A stretch of 64,000 bases of DNA from Caldilineaceae bacterium (GCA_019637695.1 JAHBVG010000016.1:1-64000); one strand, 5' to 3'. Counted from the first letter of the stretch, positions 9,066-18,349 are shown. Notes: generated by a model not told the origin, from the letters alone. A program made the numbers and translations.

Positions 9066-10094
9066 CTAGAGTTTAGGCGTGGCCGGGCGTTCTTTTCCCT
9101 TCATCCAGCTTTGCAGGTTAAGACCGCTCCGAACCATAAGATAGATGCCGGGCAGCGAGGCCACTGTCGTCACAACGAAGTTGAGAAAGATCAAGGCAAC
9201 CGCCGTTGTCTCGTTGATCCCCAATAGGGTGAGCATGACCACTGTCCCCGCTTCGGCGATGCCCCAACTCTCGAAGTAGTTCAAGATCCGCCGCACCGTC
9301 AGCATGAGGACAATCGTCACCAGCAGAGGGATGAGGGGTAGATCGATGCCCAACGCGCGCCCAAGCACGAGGAATTTTGCGATCTGGACAGCCTGCTCGC
9401 CAAACGCCAGCAGCAAATTGGCGAACAACGCCCGCGGATGATCCCTGTAGGCCAGCAGCGCGCGCGAAAATTTGTGGAGAAGCCGACTTAGCTTTGCAGG
9501 CAGGTATCGCTCGCTTAGTCGGCCTCCCCACTCATGGGCAGGCCGACAGAGAAGCAGGATGAGCCCTGCACACGCCAATCCAACACTCGCCATGAGGACC
9601 ACCCAGAGCAGGTTGGCCGCGGCCAGATCTACGTAGAGGAAGAGATAGATCATCCCCGCCACAGCCAGCAGGGTACTCGCCAGCCAGGCGATGATCTTTT
9701 CCAGGGTGATGGAACTGACGATGACTTCAAGCGGAAGTCCCACCTGGCCCACCACATGGGCGCGTAAGAGATCCGAGGCCATGGGGATGGGCAACAGGCG
9801 GCTGCTGATCCCCGACTGGTAATAGGCGCTAACAGCGCTACCCAGCGAGATTTTTCCGCCCACGGCCAGGATCAGGTGACGCCACTTGTAGCCCATGACA
9901 AAACGATCCAGGCTGGCGATGACCAATGCCAGCAGCAGCATCAGCGGCGGGATGGAAAGGATCGCCAGCGCCAGGCCGCGCAGATCCACCATGATCACCA
10001 GCGCCAACACCACCACCGCCAGGACGATATAGTTGATCCACCCTCGGCGACCCCCTGTCAGAAAGTGGCTACGCGAGGGCGATTGATTTTCCAC
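9066..10094 (-). CDS. Flippase-like membrane protein, LPG synthase TM-region family (second copy)
   Basis: The 342-residue polytopic protein has about eight hydrophobic segments starting at residue 19. The segment SRLLPIPMASDLLRAHVVGQVG matches the conserved loop of the UPF0104/LPG-synthase membrane family, and ESWGIAEAGTVVMLTLLG its later GxxEag-type motif. The start is GTG at 10094, with only a weak purine stretch upstream. It is the last gene of the long minus-strand polysaccharide run, after a palindromic repeat at 10136-10192. A role in lipid-linked sugar or phospholipid handling is inferred from its neighbours only. Confidence 0.82.
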   Translation of the reverse strand: MENQSPSRSHFLTGGRRGWINYIVLAVVVLALVIMVDLRGLALAILSIPPLMLLLALVIASLDRFVMGYKWRHLILAVGGKISLGSAVSAYYQSGISSRLLPIPMASDLLRAHVVGQVGLPLEVIVSSITLEKIIAWLASTLLAVAGMIYLFLYVDLAAANLLWVVLMASVGLACAGLILLLCRPAHEWGGRLSERYLPAKLSRLLHKFSRALLAYRDHPRALFANLLLAFGEQAVQIAKFLVLGRALGIDLPLIPLLVTIVLMLTVRRILNYFESWGIAEAGTVVMLTLLGINETTAVALIFLNFVVTTVASLPGIYLMVRSGLNLQSWMKGKERPATPKL

Positions 10095-10135
10095 AATAGA
10101 GTTCTTTCCACAAAAAGGCGGTATCTTCTCAATTT

Positions 10136-10192
10136 GTAGGGGTAGACCCCTGTGTCTACCCGCTGTGGGCGGACACGGAGACCCGCCCCTAC
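10136..10192. repeat. 57-nt imperfect palindrome with GTAGGG/CCCTAC ends
   Basis: Left arm 10136-10161 and right arm 10167-10192 pair as an imperfect 26-bp inverted repeat ending in GTAGGGG and CCCCTAC. It sits between the flippase-like gene and the glycosyltransferase gene. It belongs to the same general type as the palindromes at 14109, 26551, 51738 and 60740. Confidence 0.7.
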
Positions 10193-10225
10193 CCCAAGAT
10201 ATTGAGAAGCTCCCAAAGGCACAGG

Positions 10226-11263
10226 TTAAAGCATCGAGTCGTAGATCTGCCGGTATTGCGCCAGAAAATAGTCGGGCGAGAAACTGCGTTTGATCGTAGC
10301 GTGGCAGTTCCTTTGGAAGAGATCGTAATTCGCTGCCAATTCAAGAATGGCTTTTTCAAGGCATTCCACGGACGGTTCAAAAGCAAGGCCGCACCGGTTC
10401 TTATGGATAAGATCAGCGATGGACGTTGGCCGGCTGACCAATACTGGCTTACCGTGGGCCAGCGCATCGAGTCCACTATGCGGACAAGGTTTGAGACTGT
10501 TTGTCGCCAGACCGGGCAGGATCGCCGCATGGACCGATGCGTAGACCTCATCCATATTGGGGATGTAGCCATTTAATACGTCAACATTGCTGACATCTGC
10601 CTCGGCCAGTAAATTGGCTAATTTTTCGTAATTCCTCTCACGCCAGACCAGGACGAATCTCACCTGAGGAAGCTGTTTAGCGGTCTGAATCAGCAGGTAG
10701 ACGCCACGCGAAAGGAAGCCGTGCAAGTCAGGCGGGCTTGTGGCAAAGAGAATTTTGAATGGACCTGTCGCTGGTTGGTAGGGTTTGATCTCCGTACCTG
10801 GGTAGATCCGGTGGATTGCCGGATGCTCTATCCCCAACTGCAAGAGGAGTTCCTCATGCCATTTTGACTCGACAACGATATGTTTTACCTTTTTGAGATT
10901 TTCGGCGTTTTTTTCAAAATCTCCCAACGAATTTGTATCTTTGGTGATGGTCAGCACCATGTTGAATTTGTTCAACCGTGGCAATAATAGACGTTCGCCC
11001 GGAGAAGCGAAGATATGGTTGATCTGATAACGGCTGGCTACATTCGAAAGCACTGGCAACCCCAGCAGCGCATAAGGAAGCGGCAGATATTTGACCCTTC
11101 CGCGCAGGCCGATCCGCTGGGTTTTTAAATTCAAACTGATCACGCTGGTATCAAACGTGTCTGCCAGTTGTGTAGAAAGCGTCTCAACCTCCTTTGATGC
11201 TGCCTCCCATTTGGGCGCATAGTTGAATATCCAATAACCGACTTTAGCGCTTCCCTGTCTCAC
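10226..11263 (-). CDS. Glycosyltransferase, GT4-like (GT-B fold)
   Basis: A 345-residue protein from GTG 11263 (351 if the upstream ATG at 11281 is used). I prefer the GTG because AAAAGGAG lies 7 bases before it. The C-terminal half carries the GT4 pattern: GYIPNMDEVYASVHAAILPGL, then HSGLDALAHGKPVLVSRPTSIADLI with the acidic/nucleotide-sugar-binding helix replaced by a DAL segment, and a final FSPDYF region. No signal peptide or membrane span is visible, as expected for a cytosolic face enzyme. The start overlaps the upstream acyltransferase gene by 20 bases, so translation is coupled. Donor and acceptor are unknown. Confidence 0.8.
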   Translation of the reverse strand: MRQGSAKVGYWIFNYAPKWEAASKEVETLSTQLADTFDTSVISLNLKTQRIGLRGRVKYLPLPYALLGLPVLSNVASRYQINHIFASPGERLLLPRLNKFNMVLTITKDTNSLGDFEKNAENLKKVKHIVVESKWHEELLLQLGIEHPAIHRIYPGTEIKPYQPATGPFKILFATSPPDLHGFLSRGVYLLIQTAKQLPQVRFVLVWRERNYEKLANLLAEADVSNVDVLNGYIPNMDEVYASVHAAILPGLATNSLKPCPHSGLDALAHGKPVLVSRPTSIADLIHKNRCGLAFEPSVECLEKAILELAANYDLFQRNCHATIKRSFSPDYFLAQYRQIYDSML

Positions 11264-12050
11264 TATGATACTCCTTTTCAATCACAGAACTGCTGCGCGT
11301 ACGGACAACCTGCGCGGGCGTCCCCACGGCAACACTATGCGCGGGCAGATCTTTGGTGACCACAGCCCCCGCGCCCACAATGCATCCTTTACCGATCCTC
11401 ACCCCATCCAGGACGGTGACGCCTGCGCCCAACCAGCAACCGTCCTCGATGATCACCGGCCCTTTGGAGTAGATCCCCTGGTCGATCATAGGGATATCGA
11501 GCCGATCCGCAATGTAGCGGCTGCCGCCAATGTAACAGTTGCCCGCAATCAGCACGGCCCGTCCGATCTCGATCCCCGCCGCCGGCGAAGTGATGATGGT
11601 GTTACAGCCGATATCCGTCCGCGCCCCAATCGTCAGCGGGCCGCTCTTGCCCTGGATCACACAGTTGCGCGAGACGATGACCTGATCGCCCAGGTCCACT
11701 TTGGATCCTTTAGGACCACTGGCGTCGAGCAGAACATTATCGTCGATAGCAACTTGATCGCCCAGGGTGATGCGGGCCGGATGGCGCAGGGCGATCCCCT
11801 TGCCCAGGATCACGCCGCCGCCCATGCGCGCAAAGAGCGGACGGTAAAACGCTTTGCGCAGCAGATAACCCAGCGCGCCGCCCAGATCGCCGACGAGCAT
11901 GGTGGCGATTTCGTATTGAACGAAACGCGCCAGCGGAACGTCGCCCAGCGCCTTGCGCCAATATCGCTTAAGCGGAGAGATCCGCGCTTCATGCAGTTCT
12001 TTAGCCAGCGGCGTCTTATGGATGCGCACTTCCCCAACGGTTTCGCTCAC
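11244..12050 (-). CDS. Hexapeptide-repeat (left-handed beta-helix) acyltransferase
   Basis: The 268-residue protein has an N-terminal helical part and, from about residue 75, many imperfect hexapeptide turns: IGARTDIGCNTIITS, GAGVTVLDGVRIGKGCIVGAGAVVTKDLPAHSVAVGTPAQVV. These are characteristic of serine/maltose O-acetyltransferase-type LbH enzymes that use acetyl-CoA. The start is GTG 12050, overlapping the stop of the upstream epimerase (GTGA) with GGAGG 7 bases before it; the longer ATG frame would run back into that gene. It probably O- or N-acylates a sugar of the surface glycan; inferred from position. Confidence 0.82.
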   Translation of the reverse strand: MSETVGEVRIHKTPLAKELHEARISPLKRYWRKALGDVPLARFVQYEIATMLVGDLGGALGYLLRKAFYRPLFARMGGGVILGKGIALRHPARITLGDQVAIDDNVLLDASGPKGSKVDLGDQVIVSRNCVIQGKSGPLTIGARTDIGCNTIITSPAAGIEIGRAVLIAGNCYIGGSRYIADRLDIPMIDQGIYSKGPVIIEDGCWLGAGVTVLDGVRIGKGCIVGAGAVVTKDLPAHSVAVGTPAQVVRTRSSSVIEKEYHSETGKR

Positions 12051-13027
12051 AACAATCCCTCCTGTTGGTACCAGCGCGCCGTCCGCTCGATGCCGCAACG
12101 CACGTCGATCTTTGGGTTGAAGCCCAACTCGCGCTGAGCCTTGCTGGTGTCGAACCAGCGCATATGTTTGAAAAAGCCAACCCGTCTGCGGTAGAGCGGG
12201 GGATGGATCCCCAGCGGTTTGCAGATCGCCTCGCAGGCATAACTGGCAGCATAGACCGGCGCAAAGGGGACCTTTAACCAGGGCCGCGGCGCCTGCATGA
12301 CGTCGGCGACGGTCTGCACAAGCCCGTTCACTGTCTTCGGCTCACACCCGGCCAGGAGATAGACCTGGCCCAGGGCCGCGTCCTTAGCGCCACAGAGCAG
12401 GATGCCGTCGATCAGGTCGTCGATGTAGATCAGGTGGTACATGGCCTCGCCCGACCCGATCATGGCGAAGCGACCGCGCTTGATCGATTTGATCAGCTTC
12501 AGAAAGCGCAGATCGCCGGGACCATAGATGCCCGAAGGCCTGAAGATGGTAATGGGCAACCGTCCTTCGTCTATGTAGCGCATCGCCAATTGCTCGCCCG
12601 CCACTTTCGATTCCTGGTAATAGTCGCCTGGGTTGTAAGGCGATTGTTCAGTGGCTGGCGGCTTTTCGATATCGCCATGCACGCCGCTGGTGCTGCAATG
12701 GACAAAACGCGCTACGCCCACCGCTTCGGCTGCATCCAACAGATTTTGAGTTCCCTGCACGTTGATCGCCCACATGTCCTGGCGGGTGACATTTTCGGGG
12801 CGGAAGAGCGCGGCGATGTGATAGACCTGATCCACGCCATCCACCGCCCGGCGCAGGGACTCACGATCACGCAGATCCCCGTAGACGGTCTCGATCCCCT
12901 GCTGCTGGAGACCGGCGGCCTGGGCCGCGTTGCGCACGAGCGCCCGCACATCATAACCTTCGCTGACCAATCGACGGCAGAGATGGCTGCCCGTAAAGCC
13001 GCTGCCGCCGGTGACAAGCACCTTCAT
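12047..13027 (-). CDS. NAD-dependent epimerase/dehydratase (extended SDR)
   Basis: A 326-residue extended SDR: MKVLVTGGSGFTGSH nucleotide-binding start, CSTSGVHGDIEKPP serine block and YQESK catalytic YxxxK. The start is ATG 13027, with AAAAGG about 8 bases upstream; a GTG two codons earlier overlaps the previous stop and is less likely. It is strikingly similar in layout to the + strand protein at 4419-5444, including an RRRV.FFKHMRWFD segment, which suggests duplication. It is the second of two consecutive epimerases in the operon. The substrate is probably an NDP-sugar, not identified. Confidence 0.85.
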   Translation of the reverse strand: MKVLVTGGSGFTGSHLCRRLVSEGYDVRALVRNAAQAAGLQQQGIETVYGDLRDRESLRRAVDGVDQVYHIAALFRPENVTRQDMWAINVQGTQNLLDAAEAVGVARFVHCSTSGVHGDIEKPPATEQSPYNPGDYYQESKVAGEQLAMRYIDEGRLPITIFRPSGIYGPGDLRFLKLIKSIKRGRFAMIGSGEAMYHLIYIDDLIDGILLCGAKDAALGQVYLLAGCEPKTVNGLVQTVADVMQAPRPWLKVPFAPVYAASYACEAICKPLGIHPPLYRRRVGFFKHMRWFDTSKAQRELGFNPKIDVRCGIERTARWYQQEGLL

Positions 13028-13029
13028 GG

Positions 13030-14058
13030 TCACACCTTTTCCAATTGGAATTGGGGCAGTTCACGCTGCCAACTGGCCGGCATGTTCTTGGTCACCTCAA
13101 CTTCGGTGAAGATGCTGCTGCGCCGTGATCCTACAGAACGCGCCCAGCGCGCCATGGTTTCGATCCCTTCTTCGAGCGAATAGCGGGAGCGGTAGCCGAA
13201 GGCGTCGTGCATCTTTTCGTGGCTGGCGAAGGCGTCTTTGACCTCGTTGCGCGCCTCAATGTGGTTGATCTGCGCGGGGACGCCCATGGCCTCGGCGACG
13301 ATTTCGGCCAATTGGTTGACGGTGTAAGGCGTATCCGCGCCCACGTTGAAGATCTGGTTGAGCGCACGCGGGACAAAAGGCGAATCCGCGATGACGGGCG
13401 CAACGTCGCGCACATCGGTGAAGGCGCGAGTCTGCTCGCCATCCCCAAAGATGGTCATAGGCTGCCCTTGCATCAGTTGATTCATGAAGATCCCCACCAC
13501 GTTGCGGTAGCGGTCGCCGATATTCTGCCGCTCGCCGTAGACGTTGTGCGGGCGGAAGATGACATAATCCAGCCCGAACATCTCGTGGCTGACCTTTAGT
13601 TCCTGTTCCACGGCCAGTTTGGCGATGCCATAAGGATCCTCAGGCATGGGGATCATCTCTTCGCTCATGGGCACCTGATTTCTGCCATAGACGGCAATCG
13701 ACGAGGTGAAGACAAAGCATTTGACCCCGTAGGTGACGGCGGCGTTGATCAGATTCACACTGCCGATCAGGTTGTTGTTGTAGTTGAACCGCTTGATAAA
13801 GTGGCTCAACCCTTCGGCGGCATAGGCTGCCAGATGATAGACAACGTCGAAGTCTTCCTCGGTGAAGAGCGCGTCGATCAAGGCGACATCGGTGATGCTG
13901 CCCTGCACAAAGCGCGCCTGCGGATGGACATTGTCCATAAAGCCGCCGCTCAGATCGTCGAGTACCACCACATCATGGCCGCGTCCAATCAGTTCATCGG
14001 TTAAGTGCGAGCCAATAAATCCGGCGCCGCCTGTTACCAGCATTGTCTGCTTTTCCAT
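13030..14058 (-). CDS. NDP-sugar epimerase, UDP-glucose 4-epimerase-like
   Basis: The 342-residue protein has TMLVTGGAGFIGSH at its N-terminus, FTSSIAVYG with the catalytic Ser and PYGIAK for the YxxxK pair. RPHNVYGERQNIGDRYRN and GDGEQTRAFTDVRD are typical of the UDP-glucose 4-epimerase/UDP-sugar dehydratase branch of extended SDRs. I take ATG 14058, preceded by ACGAGGAAT, rather than the 48-base longer frame. It is followed closely by the second epimerase (3 bases). It supplies an activated sugar for the glycan; the exact epimerisation is not determinable. Confidence 0.85.
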   Translation of the reverse strand: MEKQTMLVTGGAGFIGSHLTDELIGRGHDVVVLDDLSGGFMDNVHPQARFVQGSITDVALIDALFTEEDFDVVYHLAAYAAEGLSHFIKRFNYNNNLIGSVNLINAAVTYGVKCFVFTSSIAVYGRNQVPMSEEMIPMPEDPYGIAKLAVEQELKVSHEMFGLDYVIFRPHNVYGERQNIGDRYRNVVGIFMNQLMQGQPMTIFGDGEQTRAFTDVRDVAPVIADSPFVPRALNQIFNVGADTPYTVNQLAEIVAEAMGVPAQINHIEARNEVKDAFASHEKMHDAFGYRSRYSLEEGIETMARWARSVGSRRSSIFTEVEVTKNMPASWQRELPQFQLEKV

Positions 14059-14108
14059 TGTTCTATTCCTCGTTTCCAATGATCTCTTTAACAGGATCCC
14101 TGACAAGT

Positions 14109-14159
14109 GTAGGGCAGACTGACAGTCCGCCCCAAAGTCGGACTATCAGTCCACCCTAC
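14109..14159. repeat. 51-nt imperfect palindrome with GTAGGG/CCCTAC ends
   Basis: Arms 14109-14129 and 14139-14159 pair with two mismatches around a 9-base centre. It lies in the short gap between the GT4 gene and the epimerase gene of the polysaccharide run, so it would be transcribed. Same type as the palindromes at 10136 and 26551. Confidence 0.7.
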
Positions 14160-14205
14160 ATGCATTCCTATCGGCGCAATGGGCGCGGCTGATGAAAATC
14201 TACGC

Positions 14206-15471
14206 CTATCTGCGCACATCTGCGGCTGAATTCTTTTGTATGGCGGCCCCGACCGGTGTTTGCCCATCGGCGCAGAGGGTTCCGTTCATCTGTATCTCGT
14301 AAAGTTCGACAAGCCGATGGCCCACCGCCAGCCAGGAATAATCTTGCAAGGCTTTTTGGCGGCTCAATTCACCGATCCGCCGGGCATGGGCAGGATCGCC
14401 AAGCACGGTGATCAATGCCCGCGCCAGATCCTCGGCGTCGCCCAAGCTGGCGTAGATCCCCAGATCCCCAAGGATCTCTCGGTTGACGGGGTTTTCAAAG
14501 ACGACAGTGGGCAGTCCCATCGCCATGTACGAGAAGAGTTTGAGATTGGCTTCGGTGGCCGAAATCTTAGGCGATACAGCAATCTGCGCCAACGAGAGAT
14601 AATGGGGCGTCTCGTTGTAGGGGACCTTGCCCGTAAACAGCGTATACTTCTCTACGCCCAATGCCTGCGCCTTCTGCCGGTAGAGATCCTCGTTGGGGTA
14701 GCCCACGATCACAAAGCGCGCCGTAGGACATTGCCTGATCACGGCGGGGATGGCCTGCAACAGCAGATCGATCCCCTGGTATTCGGTCAGCACGCCGATG
14801 AAGATCACCACTTGTTCCTCAGGGCGGATGCGCAACGATTGGCGTAGGGCCGCGCCCTGACCGCCCGGCGAAAAGACCTCTAGATCCACGCCATCCATCA
14901 ACGTGGTGATCTTGTGCGCTGGTAGTCCAAAGTGATCGAGACAGAGCTGCCGGGTATGGGTCGAACTGGCGATGAGGTGATCGGGCATCTGGTTGATCTT
15001 CTTCTCGATCCAATGCATCGCCTTCAGCAGCCACGGCGCTTTGGGGATAAACGCATGATCGACCAGTTCCGCAGTCAGACTGCCCTGCAAATCCGCCACC
15101 ATGGGGATGCGAAAGAGGACGCTGGCGATCTTGCCCAGCACAATGCCTTCGTGCAGATGGGCGTGGATCACATGCGGGCGAAAGCGCAGGCAAGCGATGA
15201 TCACCTGCCAGAGCAACAGCAGATCGATGTAAAATTTATGCACCGAAGGACCGGGCGACAGCTTGCGATACCAGGGAACCCGCAACGTCCGCTGGGTGCG
15301 GATGCCGGGAAGATCTCGCCCCAATCCATATGTGCAGAGAAGGACCTCGTGGCCCAATTCGATCAATCCTTTCGCCTCCCCAAGGATGCGGACATGGCAG
15401 CCGCGGTCGGCGAAAAAAGGTGTGGGCGCCACCATCAAAATGCGGGCGGCCTTTGTCGATCTCTCCTTCAT
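14206..15471 (-). CDS. Glycosyltransferase family 4
   Basis: A 421-residue GT-B enzyme. The N-terminal domain begins ILMVAPTPFFADRGCHVRI (acceptor domain with a glycine-poor start) and contains HAHLHEGIVLGKIA. The C-terminal domain has VVIFIGVLTEYQGIDLLLQAI, FVIVGYP and VSPKISATEANLKLFSYMAMGLPTVVFENPVN, the E-x7-E-like GT4 donor-site pattern. A GAGGTAGGT precedes the ATG. It begins 8 bases after the glycerol-3-phosphate dehydrogenase gene. It adds a sugar to the lipid-linked or surface glycan; specificity is unknown. Confidence 0.88.
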   Translation of the reverse strand: MKERSTKAARILMVAPTPFFADRGCHVRILGEAKGLIELGHEVLLCTYGLGRDLPGIRTQRTLRVPWYRKLSPGPSVHKFYIDLLLLWQVIIACLRFRPHVIHAHLHEGIVLGKIASVLFRIPMVADLQGSLTAELVDHAFIPKAPWLLKAMHWIEKKINQMPDHLIASSTHTRQLCLDHFGLPAHKITTLMDGVDLEVFSPGGQGAALRQSLRIRPEEQVVIFIGVLTEYQGIDLLLQAIPAVIRQCPTARFVIVGYPNEDLYRQKAQALGVEKYTLFTGKVPYNETPHYLSLAQIAVSPKISATEANLKLFSYMAMGLPTVVFENPVNREILGDLGIYASLGDAEDLARALITVLGDPAHARRIGELSRQKALQDYSWLAVGHRLVELYEIQMNGTLCADGQTPVGAAIQKNSAADVRR

Positions 15472-15478
15472 ACCTACC

Positions 15479-17227
15479 TCACGTGACTATCTCAGCCGCT
15501 TCTCTTCGATCTGCCTGGCTTGTAGAAACCTCAGCGGATCGTAAAGACGGCTCGTATAAACGGTAAATTGATTGGGTCTCTTGAATTTCATGGGCGATGC
15601 GCTTTTCATCCCAACCTAAGATCGCGGCCATCACGGCGGCGCAACTGTGCAGGCAATCAGCGCCCGGGTAACCGGATGCGCCCAACGCTGTCCGCCTCAG
15701 AATGACGTCGGTCAGCGTCTGCGCCATTTCTGCGCGCACGCCGTAGACGATCTCTGCCTTGATCGTGGGTGAATTTGCAGAGACGGATTCCCGCCACAGC
15801 AGGTTTTCGTCGAGAAGGCGCAGAATTTCGCCATAGGTCTCGCCGTAAGTGGCAACGAGATGGCGGATCGTCTCCTCGCTCAACCCATGCGGATCGGCCT
15901 CAACCGCACGTGCGCAGAATTCGTCCAGATGATCAATGTCGCCACCGAAGACAGGCGTACTCGCCGTACGGCAGCGGATCGGCTGCCGTCCTAATTTGCG
16001 CAGGGCTAAATCGACAGCCTTCTCCGCCACACCGCGCGCCGTTGTATACTTGACGCCGACGATGGAGATCAGGCCGTCGATCCCATCGATCTGGGCATGG
16101 TCGTAGATCTTGTAATGCTTGACATATTGAATATTGGCCGCAGTCTCGCCATCATCACCCCTGGGCAGCAGCCCCACATAGCCAAAGCGGACATCGGCGC
16201 GGTTGAGCTTTGCCAGGGGATAGGCAGCGTTGATCACGGCCAGGGCCTGGCGAATGTCCTCTTCGGTGAGGGAGACCGACGCCGGATCGCCGTTGAAGGC
16301 GTCGTAGAAGGTGCCCACCAGCGAGGTGTCGCGCCAGGGGGTGACGAAGAAGAATCGGTAGCCTTTGTCGATCAGCGCGTCGTCGTCGGTGTAGCCATCC
16401 TCGGCGGACAGGCCGACAGCGACCGCTTCCACAATGGGGCGGGTAACCAGGATCGTCGCCTTGAAAAGTCGCGTGGGCGCAATCGGTTGTAGCTGGCTAT
16501 GCAGGCCCAGCAGTTTGTGGATCCACGGCCCGCTGCAATTGACGATCATACGGGCGCGGATCTGCCGTTTCTCGCCGTTGAGGTCATCGATCACCGTCAC
16601 GCCCCGGATCGCCCCCTCCTCTTGGATAAGTTCTGTGACCCGCGTGTAATTGGCGAGATCCGCGCCGGCTTCCGCCGCTGCGTGCAAGATCGAGAGGATC
16701 AGCCGCTCGGAGTTGTGAACCTGGGCGTCGTAAAAGAGCGCCCCACCGGTCAGCCGTTTTGCATTCAATCCTGGGCAGCGTTGGAGAACTTCCTCTTTCG
16801 AGAGCATCCGTCCATTGGGGATCGATTGGCCGATCTCCAGGCCGCGGTTTCGATCAAAACTGATCAGATCGTTCAGTTTGAGCGCAACTCTCATCGCCAA
16901 CCGGCTGTGAACGAGATTTTCAGAGGTAGGTATGAGACAGGGCAGCGGATGGACAAGGTGAGGCGCAACCCGCAATAAAGCAGAGCGCTCGCGGATCGAC
17001 TCGCGCATACGCCCGATGTCGGCGTGCTGAAGATAGCGCAGTCCGCCATGGATGATCTTCTGGCTGTTGGCCGAGGTGGCGCTGGCGAAATCGTTCTGCT
17101 CCACAAGCACGACCTTCAGCCCGCGCAGCGCCGCATCCCAGGCAACCCAGGCGCCATAGATGCCGCCGCCGATCACGGCCAGATCATAAGTTTGGGTTGA
17201 AAGCCGCGCGCCAGCCCGCTGCATCAT
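15479..17227 (-). CDS. glpD: FAD-dependent glycerol-3-phosphate dehydrogenase
   Basis: The 582-residue protein starts with a dinucleotide-binding fold YDLAVIGGGIYGAWVAWDAALRG, then VLVEQNDFASATSANSQKIIHGGLRYL, the conserved GlpD segment. Later motifs RLTGGALFYDAQVHNSERL, FFVTPWRDTSLVGTFYD and SIVGVKYTTARGVAEKAVD, plus a C-terminal helical domain with SGYPGADCLHS, complete the family. It oxidises sn-glycerol 3-phosphate to dihydroxyacetone phosphate, passing electrons to quinone. The ATG directly follows the stop of the GT2 gene (TAGATGATG); either of two consecutive ATGs could start. A GlpD inside a glycosyltransferase operon is unusual and may point to a glycerol-phosphate-containing glycan. 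Confidence 0.9.
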   Translation of the reverse strand: MMQRAGARLSTQTYDLAVIGGGIYGAWVAWDAALRGLKVVLVEQNDFASATSANSQKIIHGGLRYLQHADIGRMRESIRERSALLRVAPHLVHPLPCLIPTSENLVHSRLAMRVALKLNDLISFDRNRGLEIGQSIPNGRMLSKEEVLQRCPGLNAKRLTGGALFYDAQVHNSERLILSILHAAAEAGADLANYTRVTELIQEEGAIRGVTVIDDLNGEKRQIRARMIVNCSGPWIHKLLGLHSQLQPIAPTRLFKATILVTRPIVEAVAVGLSAEDGYTDDDALIDKGYRFFFVTPWRDTSLVGTFYDAFNGDPASVSLTEEDIRQALAVINAAYPLAKLNRADVRFGYVGLLPRGDDGETAANIQYVKHYKIYDHAQIDGIDGLISIVGVKYTTARGVAEKAVDLALRKLGRQPIRCRTASTPVFGGDIDHLDEFCARAVEADPHGLSEETIRHLVATYGETYGEILRLLDENLLWRESVSANSPTIKAEIVYGVRAEMAQTLTDVILRRTALGASGYPGADCLHSCAAVMAAILGWDEKRIAHEIQETQSIYRLYEPSLRSAEVSTSQADRREAAEIVT

Positions 17228-18349
17228 CTACTCCTGGATCGCCGATTTCGGCATGGCGTGGCTTAACAACTCCCTGACCATATAGGTGGGCTTGCGCTGC
17301 GACTCGTGATAGGTGCGCACCACCAACTCACCCAGCAGGCCCATTGTCACAAACTGCACGCCGAGGACGGTCAACAGCACGGCCAGCAAGAGCAGAGGGC
17401 GGTCGCCCAGCGCAGCGTTGTAGAAGATCTTGATCGCCGAGAGATAGCCGCCGATGGCAATCCCCGCCGCGAAGCAGAGCATCCCCAGCAGGCCGAAGAC
17501 GTGGATGGGACGGGTGCCGAAACTTAGCAAAAACTTAACGGTGAGCAGATCCAAAAAGACCTTGAGCGTCCGTTGCAGCCCATATTTGGATTTGCCAAAT
17601 TGGCGCGCAGAGTGGTTCACCGGGATTTCGGCCACGCTCACACCCATCCAACTGGCAAGGGCGGGGATGAAGCGGTGCATTTCACCGTAAAGTTTGATGT
17701 TCTTTACCACATCTTGACGATAGGCTTTGAGCGAACAGCCATAGTCGTGGAGTTCCACGCCGGTGAATTTCGAGATCAGCGAGTTTGCGATCTGCGAAGG
17801 AACTTTGCGGGTCAAGTAGGTATCTTTGCGATCCACGCGCCAGCCGCTGACAATGTCATAGCCTTCGTCCATCTTGGCCAGCAACTTGCCGATATCCTGC
17901 GGATCGTTCTGCAAATCGGCGTCCAGCGTGATAATCACGTCCCCGCGGGCGTGTTCGAAGCCGGCGGCAAAGGCGGCTGTCTGCCCGAAATTGCGCCGGA
18001 AGCGGATCACGCGCACGTGTTCATCTATCTCGTGCAATTCGGCCAGGATCGTATGGCTGCCGTCGGTGCTGCCATCGTCGACAAAGATGATCTCGTAGCT
18101 TTTGCCCAATGGCTCCAGCGCGCCTCGTAACTGGGCGTACAGCGGACGCAGACTCTCCACCTCGTTTAAGAGTGGAATCAAAACAGTAAGTTCAAGCTCG
18201 CCAGCGGTTACCGGCAAAATAGTCGCCAACGGTGTGCCGTTCTTGGGCTGAGCAGAGCGTTTTTGATTTAGATCTGTTTCTACCTGCTGATCCACAAATG
18301 GCGTTTTGATTCGTGGGGCGAGGCTCTGACCTGTAATATTAGCTGTCAC
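17228..18349 (-). CDS. Glycosyltransferase family 2, DPM1/ArnC-like, with two C-terminal membrane spans
   Basis: The 373-residue protein has GT-A motifs LTVLIPLLNEVESL, FVDDGSTDGS and TLDADLQNDPQDIG (the DxD-type metal site), then SKYGLQRTLKVFLDLLTVKFL. Two hydrophobic spans follow (about 285-310 and 320-345), the arrangement of polyprenyl-phosphate glycosyltransferases such as DPM1/GtrB/ArnC. It probably makes undecaprenyl-phosphate-linked monosaccharide. The start is GTG 18349 with AAAGGAG 6 bases upstream. It has about 65 N-terminal residues before the catalytic domain, longer than usual. It is coupled to glpD and follows the heptose isomerase gene by 11 bases. Confidence 0.88.
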   Translation of the reverse strand: MTANITGQSLAPRIKTPFVDQQVETDLNQKRSAQPKNGTPLATILPVTAGELELTVLIPLLNEVESLRPLYAQLRGALEPLGKSYEIIFVDDGSTDGSHTILAELHEIDEHVRVIRFRRNFGQTAAFAAGFEHARGDVIITLDADLQNDPQDIGKLLAKMDEGYDIVSGWRVDRKDTYLTRKVPSQIANSLISKFTGVELHDYGCSLKAYRQDVVKNIKLYGEMHRFIPALASWMGVSVAEIPVNHSARQFGKSKYGLQRTLKVFLDLLTVKFLLSFGTRPIHVFGLLGMLCFAAGIAIGGYLSAIKIFYNAALGDRPLLLLAVLLTVLGVQFVTMGLLGELVVRTYHESQRKPTYMVRELLSHAMPKSAIQE

